64,000 nucleotides of DNA from Azospirillum picis (GTDB lineage Bacteria > Pseudomonadota > Alphaproteobacteria > Azospirillales > Azospirillaceae), in NCBI RefSeq assembly GCF_017876115.1, contig NZ_JAGINO010000028.1, forward strand, positions 1 through 64,000, read 5' to 3'. Shown here piece by piece: positions 45,082 through 54,041 of this stretch. The notes beneath the pieces are model-generated. The model ran no database searches, was not told the DNA's origin, and worked only from the letters and a program-made list of their open reading frames with translations. Position 1 is the first letter of the stretch. Every line of letters starts with the position of its first letter. Both the position numbers and the translations under genes were made by a program.

Positions 45082-48000
45082 GGCGGCTGGATGCTCACTT
45101 GGTTCGCGGCGTTGGTGGAGAGGCCCCCGGCCGGTGTCAGGAGGTGCAGGAACCCGATCTTATTGAAGAATAAGGCGAGATTCCCCACCGCGGTGGCGCG
45201 AACCGCGATCATGGCGCCGTATATGAAATTGTCGCCGGGAGCGGTGGCGAGGAGGCTGTTGTTCGCGAAGTTGAGGAACGCGCTCGCGAAGACGTTCTGG
45301 CCCACGGCAAAGTTGTTGCTGTCGAGAACTGCCGTTTGGAACAGGCCGCGGGCCTTGCGGTTGACCAGTGTTTCGGCGATATCGCCACCGATGGTGAGGA
45401 GCTGGAGGTCGTTGCGTGTGAGCTGGAGTGAACTCGTGTTCGCCTCCAGCCTCGCTTCGGGATGATCAGAGAATGCCTCGATATAGCGCCTCACGTCGCC
45501 CCACCGCGGAAGCCCGTAGAAGCTGAGGGGTCCGGCAAACCGGCTTCCGTCAATCCGGCATGCGCCGATCACTTCTTCGATGACCACCGATGCCGGCCAG
45601 GCGGCGCCAACCACGCAGCAGCCGATCGCAAGGTCGCCCACCTGAACGACGTGCAGGCACGGTTCGTGCCCCTCGACCTGCTGCCTCGTGATCGAGACCG
45701 TCGAAAGGGACACATTCCGGTTCTTGCGCAGGAGAACGCCCTGGTCCTCGCTCAACGCGAGCTCGAGGTTTCGGAGCTCGAGCGCCAAAAATCCGCTGAG
45801 GGCGATCCCACCGTTGACCTCGACGACCGCCGTTGGCCCGCAGCCGTGGATGCTCAGACGGGCCTCGCCGTTTCCGTCGAATTCGAGCCCGTCAATCCCA
45901 TGGTGGCCGGGCAAGAAGCAGACGCACGCCGCACCCTGGCCTATTTCGAAGAGTTGCGCGAGTAATTCCCTGCTGAGCTTCTCAAAATCGCCTCCCGGCC
46001 CAATGGTGACCTCGCACCCGCCCCCGCTGGGGACCGGCTGCCGCACGGCCGCCGTATACTCGAGCCGCTGCAGCTCCGTGCCGCCCGCGTCCCTGACTCG
46101 CACCGTTGCGCGCTGCCCGCCGCCCGCGCCGAGACGCCAGTCGAAGGCTGCATAGCCGTCGGCGTCGGTCACGCCCGGCCCGACGATCGCGCCTCCGCCC
46201 TCCTCGACGCTCGCGGCAAGAGCGACACCCGCGATCCCATCGCAGCCGTTCGTGACGCGCAGCCTCAGCCGGTATGGCAGGTCACTGCCCGCATCCCCTT
46301 CCTGTCCGTCGCCCGAGACATAGAGGACGACAAGCGTCGTGGTCGCGCAGTAGACGATCACCTGTCCCGGGACAGGATCTCCGTCAGCGTCGAGAAGGCT
46401 CGCCCGGGTGCGCTGGAAGCGGTCCCTTCTCGTCGCACCCGGCCCGAGCGACCAGCGGCACTCGGCCAGGCCGGACGCGTCCGTCGTGACCTCGTGCGTG
46501 GCGGCGAAGCTGCCCGTCCCGTCTCCGACGCCCCCGCCCCCGCTCTCGACCTCGAAGCGGATCCTCGCCCCCTCGACGGGCAGGTTGCCGCGCGCGACGC
46601 GGACAGTGAGAGGCTGCGCGAGGACCGCCCCGGGCGCGGCGTCCTGCCCATCGCCGGAGACGTAGTGAATCATCTTGAACGCGGTGAGCGGCGGGAACAG
46701 CTCGCGGCAGTCGCCGACGACGGTGATTGTGCCGTCCGGCCCGACCTCGACAAGGCCGAGACGGCAGTAGGTATCGGCGATACCCGCCGGCTCCCGCGCG
46801 ACCGGATCGCCATGCTCGTCCCGTGGCCACTCGACGTCGCCGGTGATCGTGCGGGCGGGGACGATCCAGTAATCACCTGGGCGGTAGTTTCCACCGGGCG
46901 AAAAACGGACCTCGACTCCGTCCTCCAACGCGATCCAGACATCCTCCAGGATCGGAAGCGCGTGGCCCAAGATGAGGTTCGCGCCGTGATCCCAGCGCCG
47001 CAAGACCGGGTGGCGCTCAGGGTCCAGTCCAATCGAGCCGGAGGGCACCCCGGCGAGGACGAGTTCCAGCGGGTCGTCCCCGTTGGCGACATACTTATGG
47101 AGCGTTCCCGCGCGCGCCGTGAGCTCGGCGACATCGTCGGTCAGCTCGACGCAGTCGTGCACCGCGACGTCGAGATTGGCGTCTCGCCCGCGTGCCGCAA
47201 CGCGCACCGTCGTCTCGTTCGCGGTCGCATCAACTGATACAGAGACCACGGCATAGCCGACGGACCCGTTCTCGCGCGACCATTTGAAGCTGGGGCTGGC
47301 GCCGCCTTCGTGCACCTCAATACGGTAGAGCTGGTTTTCGAGGCGTCGGTAGCCGGTCGTCGCGGCAATCTCGCAGAGGCTAGTCACAGTGAGTTGCGGC
47401 TCGGCACGAGCCGCGAGCCGCGGTCGCGCCGTGCTGGTCAGCACTTCCCATTCTGGAATCGTGGAATCGCAGGTGACGACGAAGGGGCTCGTCGCCGCTA
47501 GCACCAGCGCGCGCACCTGACACACCATCTGCGCCCGTGTCGCCGTGTCCGGTCCGCCGAGCGCAATCTCCCGGATCGAGGGGGCCGCGAGCGCGGAGAC
47601 GTGCCTCTGCCAAGCGTTGAGATAGAGAAGATGCACTCCCGGCGCAAGCCGCTTGCCGGTGCCGCCGTCGGCTTGGTGCGCGAACGAGCCGCGCGTGTCA
47701 AGCTCGCAGAGGACGCCGTCAATGTAATAGCGGCCCGGGGAGATGGAGAGATTGACGGCGGGGAGCACGGTGACGGCGCTCGCCGGCGAGCCACCGCCGA
47801 GCCTGACGGTCACACCGCCGTCGCCGACCGCCCAGGCGGGCTCCGCGCCGAAGACGGAGAGGCCGCGGAGTGCCGTGTCGACACCGATGTCCTCCGCCAG
47901 CCACGTCTCGCCACCGTCGGACGTGTGGAGGATGGTGCCACCAACGCCAGCGGCCCAGCCCTCGTTCGCGTCGCGGAATGCGATTGCATGGAGAGTAGCC

Positions 48001-48812
48001 GCGGATCGGGTGGAGCAGACGGTCCAATTCGCGCCCCCGTCAATGCTCCTGAGGATTGTTCCGCGCTCCCCCGCGACCCACGCGCGCGTAGTGCCGATCC
48101 GCGCCAGCGCGCGAAGATGCGCGGTCGTTCCGCCGTCGACGGCGGTCCAGGTCTCACCACCATCTCCTGTCGAGAGGATTGCGCCGTGATTTCCGACAGA
48201 AAGGCCGTTCAACGTGTCGGCGAACTCGACGGCATAGAGCCGGGCCGCCCCGGTCTCGACCCGCCTCCAGCTCGCCCCGGAGTCAGTCGTGAAGACGACC
48301 GTCCCTCCGTCGCCGACGGCCCAAGCGTGGCTGGTGCCGACGGCGGTAACCCCTCTCAGCGTCCGCACCGTTCCGGCGTTCGGCGCCGTCCATGTTGTAC
48401 CCCCGTCCGTCGTCCGTCGTACGAGACCAGCGTCGCCGACCACCCAGCCCGTTTCGCCGACGCTCGCGGCCGCCCGCAGATGCTCCGCCGTGCCGAGATC
48501 CGCGAGTGCGAAATCGACGCCGCCGTTGTCGGTCGCGAGAAGCGCACCGTCCTCAGCGAGAACCCATGCGTTGTCCGCATCGAGCGCGTGGACCGCGAGC
48601 GCGTTCGTCTCCGCGACGAGCGCGTATCCGGCCGCACCCATCGGGCCGCCGCAGGGCCCGATCATGCCGTGCGCCTGTGTCTCGTCCCGATGCCGCGTGA
48701 TGTCGGCCTGCTCGTTCCAGTCGGCGTCGGTGATGATGCGGCCTTGCTGGAGCCGGACCGACGAGAAGTGCTGGCGGCTGTCGAACGTATCGCGAGAGAG
48801 ATCGGCTTTCAT
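45078..48812 (-). CDS. eCIS-associated DUF6519 fibre-like protein with YCF48/BNR beta-propeller insertion
   Basis: The 1244-residue protein starts with the DUF6519 signature MKADLSRDTFDSRQHFSSVR and RIITDADWNEQADI. Residues about 60-345 are five to six repeats of W-A-V-G-D-x-G-T-I-x-x-T-x-D-G-G-x-x-W type (AWAVGDGGTVVFTTDSG), a YCF48/sialidase-like propeller inserted into the DUF6519 region, which resumes at LSISPGRYYIDGVLCE. Two Big-1-like domains (about 700-900) follow, and then a right-handed beta-helix region (LSIHGCGPTAVVEVNGG). Such proteins form tail fibres or appendages in tailocins and contractile systems. The gene is 13 nt after the upstream gene and overlaps the glycosyltransferase start by 4 nt. 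Confidence 0.75.
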   Translation of the reverse strand: MKADLSRDTFDSRQHFSSVRLQQGRIITDADWNEQADITRHRDETQAHGMIGPCGGPMGAAGYALVAETNALAVHALDADNAWVLAEDGALLATDNGGVDFALADLGTAEHLRAAASVGETGWVVGDAGLVRRTTDGGTTWTAPNAGTVRTLRGVTAVGTSHAWAVGDGGTVVFTTDSGASWRRVETGAARLYAVEFADTLNGLSVGNHGAILSTGDGGETWTAVDGGTTAHLRALARIGTTRAWVAGERGTILRSIDGGANWTVCSTRSAATLHAIAFRDANEGWAAGVGGTILHTSDGGETWLAEDIGVDTALRGLSVFGAEPAWAVGDGGVTVRLGGGSPASAVTVLPAVNLSISPGRYYIDGVLCELDTRGSFAHQADGGTGKRLAPGVHLLYLNAWQRHVSALAAPSIREIALGGPDTATRAQMVCQVRALVLAATSPFVVTCDSTIPEWEVLTSTARPRLAARAEPQLTVTSLCEIAATTGYRRLENQLYRIEVHEGGASPSFKWSRENGSVGYAVVSVSVDATANETTVRVAARGRDANLDVAVHDCVELTDDVAELTARAGTLHKYVANGDDPLELVLAGVPSGSIGLDPERHPVLRRWDHGANLILGHALPILEDVWIALEDGVEVRFSPGGNYRPGDYWIVPARTITGDVEWPRDEHGDPVAREPAGIADTYCRLGLVEVGPDGTITVVGDCRELFPPLTAFKMIHYVSGDGQDAAPGAVLAQPLTVRVARGNLPVEGARIRFEVESGGGGVGDGTGSFAATHEVTTDASGLAECRWSLGPGATRRDRFQRTRASLLDADGDPVPGQVIVYCATTTLVVLYVSGDGQEGDAGSDLPYRLRLRVTNGCDGIAGVALAASVEEGGGAIVGPGVTDADGYAAFDWRLGAGGGQRATVRVRDAGGTELQRLEYTAAVRQPVPSGGGCEVTIGPGGDFEKLSRELLAQLFEIGQGAACVCFLPGHHGIDGLEFDGNGEARLSIHGCGPTAVVEVNGGIALSGFLALELRNLELALSEDQGVLLRKNRNVSLSTVSITRQQVEGHEPCLHVVQVGDLAIGCCVVGAAWPASVVIEEVIGACRIDGSRFAGPLSFYGLPRWGDVRRYIEAFSDHPEARLEANTSSLQLTRNDLQLLTIGGDIAETLVNRKARGLFQTAVLDSNNFAVGQNVFASAFLNFANNSLLATAPGDNFIYGAMIAVRATAVGNLALFFNKIGFLHLLTPAGGLSTNAANQVSIQPP

Positions 48813-48825
48813 ATCTGCCCCAGCC

Positions 48826-51093
48826 TCAGTTGACGAAGAAGAGCCCGGCCTCGAGCCCGAAGCGGAGATACTCGTCGAGAGCGTCGCGGAGGTTCGCCTT
48901 CCGCTCTGGTTCTTTCAGCATTTCGTATGCGCCCATCTCCGCCCTGCTCTCGGCACCGGTGCGGATCTCGTCGGCACAACGCAGCTCGAGCTGGCCGAAG
49001 CCCGGGTCGCCGTACCGGCGCGACACGAAGAGCGGACGGATCCGCGCCTCCACCTCCGCCCGGATCACCGCCTCGGCCGCTTCCGTTGGCGGCGGAAGGC
49101 CGGCCTTGGCGGCGGTCGATCGCGCCGCCGCAATCCGCGTGCTCGCCTCGAGGTCGGGCTGGCAGCGGTAGCGGCGCGGTGCGGCGGATCCCGGCGGCAC
49201 GTAGCTGAAGCGCAGGCAGCCGGTCTGCCGTCGCGCGGCGTCGATTCCGGCCGCGAAGATGCAGTCTGAGGCGCTCACCGACTGGACGCGGACGGGGCCG
49301 AAGATGCTGGTTCGCAGGAACTCGGCCGGCGTCTCCGGCGCGTCGATTCCGAACGCGGGCGAGCCCTCCTTCCCGATCAGGCTGTCGGCGGCGGCGAGCC
49401 GGGCGATGGGTCCGGGAATGTCGATCGCCGGCAGGATGGAATGATCGACCGTAACGGTCATCCGCGCGTTCCGGCCCGCCGTGACACGGAGGCCACTGCC
49501 CCCCGGCACCAGCGTCGTGTGGGCAAGCCTCAACTCCCCGAGTTCGCCGGCAGCGACGACGAGGGCGCCTTCGAGGAGGAGCCCGTTGAGGGCGAAAAAG
49601 CCGCCGCGCATCGATCCTGCCGGCTCTGTGCCGCGGACGACGAGATCGCCGACTACGTGTGCGCGGACGCGGTCGGCCGTGAAGTGCCCCGTCCGCCGCG
49701 CCACGCTCCTGGGCAACGGCTCGAGCGGCCACGTCCCGGAGACGACGAGAAGCCGTGAACCCTCGCCGATCTCGACCACCACCGTCCCGTCTGCATCGCT
49801 GAGGCTGTCCATGAGGACGATGACCCCCGTCGCTCCGGGCGGGAGGGCGTTCCAGGCCGCCGCCGCCTCTCGGAGCGAGGAGAAGATCATCCCACTCCCG
49901 TCGTCGGTCAAAAGATGGCTGACTCCCGCCTGCCACGAGGCGTCGTTGAAGCCGCCCTCGGAGGCCGCGCCGAGATCGAGCCCGATCGCGGCGTTCGCGG
50001 CGCGCACCGCGGCGCTACGGTCGTACGGCCCGCCGCCCGTGTCGCCGGCGAAGCCGTAGCTCGACTGGACGCGGACCTCCTCCACCGCCAGCGCCTCCGG
50101 AAACGCGAGCCGCCCGCGGACGGGATCAACGGCGACCGCCCGCAGTGGCGGCGAGGCGGCGGCGACGTCGTCCGGAATGTCGCAGATGAAAATGCTCTCT
50201 CGCGGAACCTCGACCGGTGCCGGCTCCCCTACGAGCCGCACGAAGATCCGGAGAACCGGGTCGTCGGCCGTCATGAAGACGGGCGCGGGCGCGGCGATCC
50301 CCCGCCTCAGCCGCTCGAGTTCGGCGTGGAGGGCGAGCGCGCGAAGCTGGCCCGGGACGTTTTCTTCCTCGGCGAGGTGGGTGATCGTCGTCTCGGTCCG
50401 CGCGTCGTTGAAGAGCGGCGAGTCGACGCCGGCCGGGTGGACGCTCCACCATGCGCCGTGGTTGCGGGCGCTCGTAAAGTCCGGCGCCTCGTCGCCCGGC
50501 AGCCCAGAGCCGAGCCGGTAACTCTTCAGCCGCCAGAGGAAGAGCCCGACGTTCGGGATGTTGTGCCGTCCGCGCCCTGCCGCGATGCGGCGGACGTCGG
50601 CTGTGTGGGCGAAGCGGTCAAAGGGGCCATCGGCGAGTTCGGCGGTCACGGTTTCGCGGATGCGCGCGGTGAACGTCGGCGCTAGGCGGACGTGGTTCAT
50701 GTGCTCGGTCGTCGTGAGCCGCTGCCAGAACTCCACCGCCCGCGCCGGCCAGCCCGTCACGTCCCACGCGAGTTCCTCGAGGACGACCGCCGTGCCCTTG
50801 CGGCGACGGTAGGCGATCGTGTTCGCCACATAGGCGCGGGCGCTGACGCCGGCGGACGGCACGGGCCGGATCGCGCGGACGCCGAGGAGGTCTCCGATGT
50901 AGGGGACCACCCACTCCTCGCAGGTCTCGATAAACCAGTTGTCGTAGAGCCGTGCCGTATCCGCCTCGATCCGCGTGAGTTCGGCCTCGATCACGCCGAG
51001 GAGCGCGCGGAGCGGCTCCCCCTCCACCGCGTCGCGCAGACGGTGGACCGCGGGGAGGAGGCGGTAGAGGCGCTCGGGGGTCAGGAGGCTCAT
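48826..51093 (-). CDS. eCIS gpI-like tail protein with C-terminal beta-helix
   Basis: The ATG at 51093 overlaps the preceding stop as ATGA and begins MSLLTPERLYRLLPAVHRLR, so I reject the longer frame. Residues about 1-200 resemble the phage P2 gpI / Afp-type tail protein that links baseplate to fibre (DAVEGEPLRALLGVIEAELT, WVVPYIGDLLGVR). The middle has DUF-like beta segments and a repeated VVVSGTWPLEPLP-type region; the C-terminus reads as beta-helix, with many short strands, before a final EYLRFGLEAGLFFVN. It is 755 residues long and precedes the DUF6519 fibre gene by 13 nt. Confidence 0.75.
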   Translation of the reverse strand: MSLLTPERLYRLLPAVHRLRDAVEGEPLRALLGVIEAELTRIEADTARLYDNWFIETCEEWVVPYIGDLLGVRAIRPVPSAGVSARAYVANTIAYRRRKGTAVVLEELAWDVTGWPARAVEFWQRLTTTEHMNHVRLAPTFTARIRETVTAELADGPFDRFAHTADVRRIAAGRGRHNIPNVGLFLWRLKSYRLGSGLPGDEAPDFTSARNHGAWWSVHPAGVDSPLFNDARTETTITHLAEEENVPGQLRALALHAELERLRRGIAAPAPVFMTADDPVLRIFVRLVGEPAPVEVPRESIFICDIPDDVAAASPPLRAVAVDPVRGRLAFPEALAVEEVRVQSSYGFAGDTGGGPYDRSAAVRAANAAIGLDLGAASEGGFNDASWQAGVSHLLTDDGSGMIFSSLREAAAAWNALPPGATGVIVLMDSLSDADGTVVVEIGEGSRLLVVSGTWPLEPLPRSVARRTGHFTADRVRAHVVGDLVVRGTEPAGSMRGGFFALNGLLLEGALVVAAGELGELRLAHTTLVPGGSGLRVTAGRNARMTVTVDHSILPAIDIPGPIARLAAADSLIGKEGSPAFGIDAPETPAEFLRTSIFGPVRVQSVSASDCIFAAGIDAARRQTGCLRFSYVPPGSAAPRRYRCQPDLEASTRIAAARSTAAKAGLPPPTEAAEAVIRAEVEARIRPLFVSRRYGDPGFGQLELRCADEIRTGAESRAEMGAYEMLKEPERKANLRDALDEYLRFGLEAGLFFVN

Positions 51094-54041
51094 GACGCCA
51101 TCTCCTTGATAACGATCCCTGCGGGATTGATGAGCAGGAGCTCGGCGGGCATCGCCGCCCGCGCCGCCGCATCCCACCGGGCGGCGAAGGCCGGCACTGC
51201 GGTGGCTGCCGGGTCGGAGGGGGTGACGGTGGTCCCGGCGGAGGGGACGAGCTCGTCGAGATCGACGGCGACAACGCCCTCGACACGGTGGATGAGCGCC
51301 ATGATCTCGGCCGCCGTGACAGACTGGCCGATATCCCTCGCCTTAAACACGAAGGCGTTGCGGAGCGCGGCCGCGACGCTCTCGATGACCTCGCGCACAA
51401 CGTAACGGCGATGAACGGCGACCGACGCCTTGACGGAGAAGAAGCGCGGCGCGAAGGGGGCTGCGTCGAACCGCTGCGCCGGATCACTGGCCGCCGCGAT
51501 CGAGACGGCGAGCTTCTCGAGGATGTCCTCTCCCGGAGGGCCACCGGTCGCGCCGGCGACCGTCAAGAACACCCGCGAGGCGCCGTCGACCCAGAGGACG
51601 TCGCCGCGCGCTTTGCCGATCCCCGGGAAGGCGCGGGCGTAGTCTTCGTAGTCGAGGAGGGAAACGACGCGGTCGAACGTCAGGAGCGTCAGCGGCGCGT
51701 TGCGGCGGGCGTCATCGAGCCGCTCGGGGCCTTCCGCGCCCGACGCGGGCAGCGGATTGGTGACGCCGCGCACCCCGAGCGGTATCGCCCGCAGCATCGT
51801 GAGCGCACCGGCCGCTACCTCGCCCTCGGGCCCGATCCCGCTCCGATAGTGGGCCGCGACGTTGAGTGTCCCCGTCGGCAACCGCGCGCCCTCAATGCCG
51901 TTGCCGAAAATCACCGTCGTCGTTCCGTTGTCAGCGAAGCGGCTCGTGTAGACGGTCTCGTCAGCGCGCGCACCATAGAGCGAGGACCGCTCGTCCCAGA
52001 GGACGCCCGCGACGCGCACCTGAAGCGTGCTCGCGGCGCCTCCCTTCGCGGGGAGGTAGGTGGTCGGCGGCTTCTTCAACGTGAAGCGCTGGTTCGGCAC
52101 CGAGGCATCGCCGCTGCCGAGCACCTCGCGCGCCGTCTCGCCGTGCGTTGCGTGGACGACGTTGGCGCTGATGCGCAGGCTCGCCCGGACGTAAGAGTTC
52201 TCGAGCTCATCCTCGAAGACGAGCGTCGTCCGACCGTCGGTGTGGACGATGTCGGCGAGGATCGCGATCTCCGCGGCATCGACACCCGCAACGTCGTAAC
52301 GCTCGCCCGTTAGCGCCACCGGCTGGCCGACCGAGAGGCCGAGCACCATCCGGTCGAGCTCGATCGCCGTGTCTCTCGCCGCGATCGGCGCGTCGATCGG
52401 AAGCTCGGCGAGATCGAGGCGGCGGCTTGCGACGTGCGCCGTCGCCGTGCGGAAGCGGAAATTGGGCGGAGAGGTGGGCAGAGGATTGCCGTTCGCATCG
52501 GCGACGCGAACCTGCATGCCGCGCCCCGAGATGCCGAAGTCAGCGATCGAGGTCTCCCGCGCGTCGAGGACGGTGAACGCCTCGGCCACGACGTCCGGCG
52601 CATCGAATACGGCCCAGCTGCCGCGGACAACGTCCGCCACCGCGCGCTCGAGATGGACGAGCGGCGTCGTCCTGCAACCCTGCGAGGTCTCCCAGATCGT
52701 CCGCGGGAGCGTTCCGCCCCCATCGATCGTGTCGCCCTTGTCCCAGCCGGTAGGGTAGGCATTGCCGTGTATGGCAGTGGTCCCGTCCGGCAGGAGCTTC
52801 CATCGCGGTGCGTTGTTGCCGAAGAAGCCAAGCGTGCTGACGAATGCGAACGCGCCGACCTCCGGCGAAGGGGGCGGCCCGCTGGGCCTAGCGCCGGCGA
52901 TCGCATCAGAGAGTGCGCCCGCGTCCCAGCGCTGCATCCCGATCATCGCCTGGAGGTCGCTCTCCCGCCACGAGCGCGCGGAGATCGTGCCGGCGATGGA
53001 GGCGCTGGTGAAGGGAACGGTTGCCATCTGCGGCTTCGCCAAGTTCACGACGGGGCGAAGGGTGTAGGGGACGAGCCACGTCGCGATCCGCGGTGCGGGC
53101 GGGTCGGGCACAGGCTCGGGTAGCGGCTCGAGGTCGATGCGGATCCGCTTCAGCTCCGGCTCCGGCGAAACCGCGGATACGCTGAGGACCAGCGTCCTAA
53201 GATCTGCGCCGTTCTTGCCGACGAAGAGGAGGAGATCGCCTCCTTCGATGCCGCTCACCCCCTCGGCGACGTAGATCCGACCGACCTCGAGTGCGTCGAC
53301 ACTCGCCTCGATGGTAAGGCTCGGGTCGAGCCGGAAGAGGCCCGCGCTGTCGAGGTTCGCGTGCAGCCCCACGGTGAGCGGTGGGAAACTCCCGGCGGGA
53401 CCGAGAAGCGCGAGGACGCGCGTCGTCTTTCCGTTGGTCGCCGTCTCGAGCACCGCCATGTCTGCCGGGCGCGTCAGCCGGGGCACGAGCGCGTTCCATT
53501 CGGCGCGGGCGACGATCGCAGCGCTCGTCTCGAACACCTGCGGTATCTGCCCCTGGGCGGGCACGCTCTGGATTGCCGTGCCCTGAGGGATCGTCGCGAC
53601 CTGCGGCGCCCCGGGCGCATCTTCGACGGTGAAGGCGAGATGCACGCTCGCCGCGACGCCGGGCTTCAGCTCGTAGCCGATCGCCCGGGCGAGCTCAAGG
53701 ACGGAACGCCGCTCCGTCGCCGTCCGCAGGAAGCCCTCGTTGGCAATCCGCTCCCCGTAGAAGGTGAGAACGTCGGCGACGCACGCCGCCGCGTCCACAA
53801 GCGCCACGGTCGGATCGTCGCTCGCCCGCGTGAGAAGCCGCGCCAGCGGGTGCTGCGCGTCAGGAGACTCCCGGTCGCGCCGGGCGAGCGGCAGGCTTTC
53901 CAGCATGCGGCGGTAGAAGCCGGGCTGCGTATCGACACGGTAGCCGATCGAGGGAAGGCCGGGGGCGTTCTTCGGCATCGCGGGCTCCTCGAGGCCCTCG
54001 CAGCAGCCGCAGGTGTCAAGCCCGCTCGCGTCGATCGTCAT
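51090..54041 (-). CDS. eCIS baseplate assembly protein (large, gpJ-like)
   Basis: The 983-residue product begins MTIDASGLDTCGCCEGLEE, then SIGYRVDTQPGFYRRMLESL and ADVLTFYGERIANEGFLRTA, the pattern of large baseplate proteins of Afp/PVC-type systems. Near the C-terminus ALRNAFVFKARDIGQSVTA and IMALIHRVEGVVAVDLDEL match the conserved gpJ end. It would form part of the wedge around the spike. Its start overlaps the preceding stop by 4 nt, and its stop overlaps the next start by 4 nt. Confidence 0.8.
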   Translation of the reverse strand: MTIDASGLDTCGCCEGLEEPAMPKNAPGLPSIGYRVDTQPGFYRRMLESLPLARRDRESPDAQHPLARLLTRASDDPTVALVDAAACVADVLTFYGERIANEGFLRTATERRSVLELARAIGYELKPGVAASVHLAFTVEDAPGAPQVATIPQGTAIQSVPAQGQIPQVFETSAAIVARAEWNALVPRLTRPADMAVLETATNGKTTRVLALLGPAGSFPPLTVGLHANLDSAGLFRLDPSLTIEASVDALEVGRIYVAEGVSGIEGGDLLLFVGKNGADLRTLVLSVSAVSPEPELKRIRIDLEPLPEPVPDPPAPRIATWLVPYTLRPVVNLAKPQMATVPFTSASIAGTISARSWRESDLQAMIGMQRWDAGALSDAIAGARPSGPPPSPEVGAFAFVSTLGFFGNNAPRWKLLPDGTTAIHGNAYPTGWDKGDTIDGGGTLPRTIWETSQGCRTTPLVHLERAVADVVRGSWAVFDAPDVVAEAFTVLDARETSIADFGISGRGMQVRVADANGNPLPTSPPNFRFRTATAHVASRRLDLAELPIDAPIAARDTAIELDRMVLGLSVGQPVALTGERYDVAGVDAAEIAILADIVHTDGRTTLVFEDELENSYVRASLRISANVVHATHGETAREVLGSGDASVPNQRFTLKKPPTTYLPAKGGAASTLQVRVAGVLWDERSSLYGARADETVYTSRFADNGTTTVIFGNGIEGARLPTGTLNVAAHYRSGIGPEGEVAAGALTMLRAIPLGVRGVTNPLPASGAEGPERLDDARRNAPLTLLTFDRVVSLLDYEDYARAFPGIGKARGDVLWVDGASRVFLTVAGATGGPPGEDILEKLAVSIAAASDPAQRFDAAPFAPRFFSVKASVAVHRRYVVREVIESVAAALRNAFVFKARDIGQSVTAAEIMALIHRVEGVVAVDLDELVPSAGTTVTPSDPAATAVPAFAARWDAAARAAMPAELLLINPAGIVIKEMAS

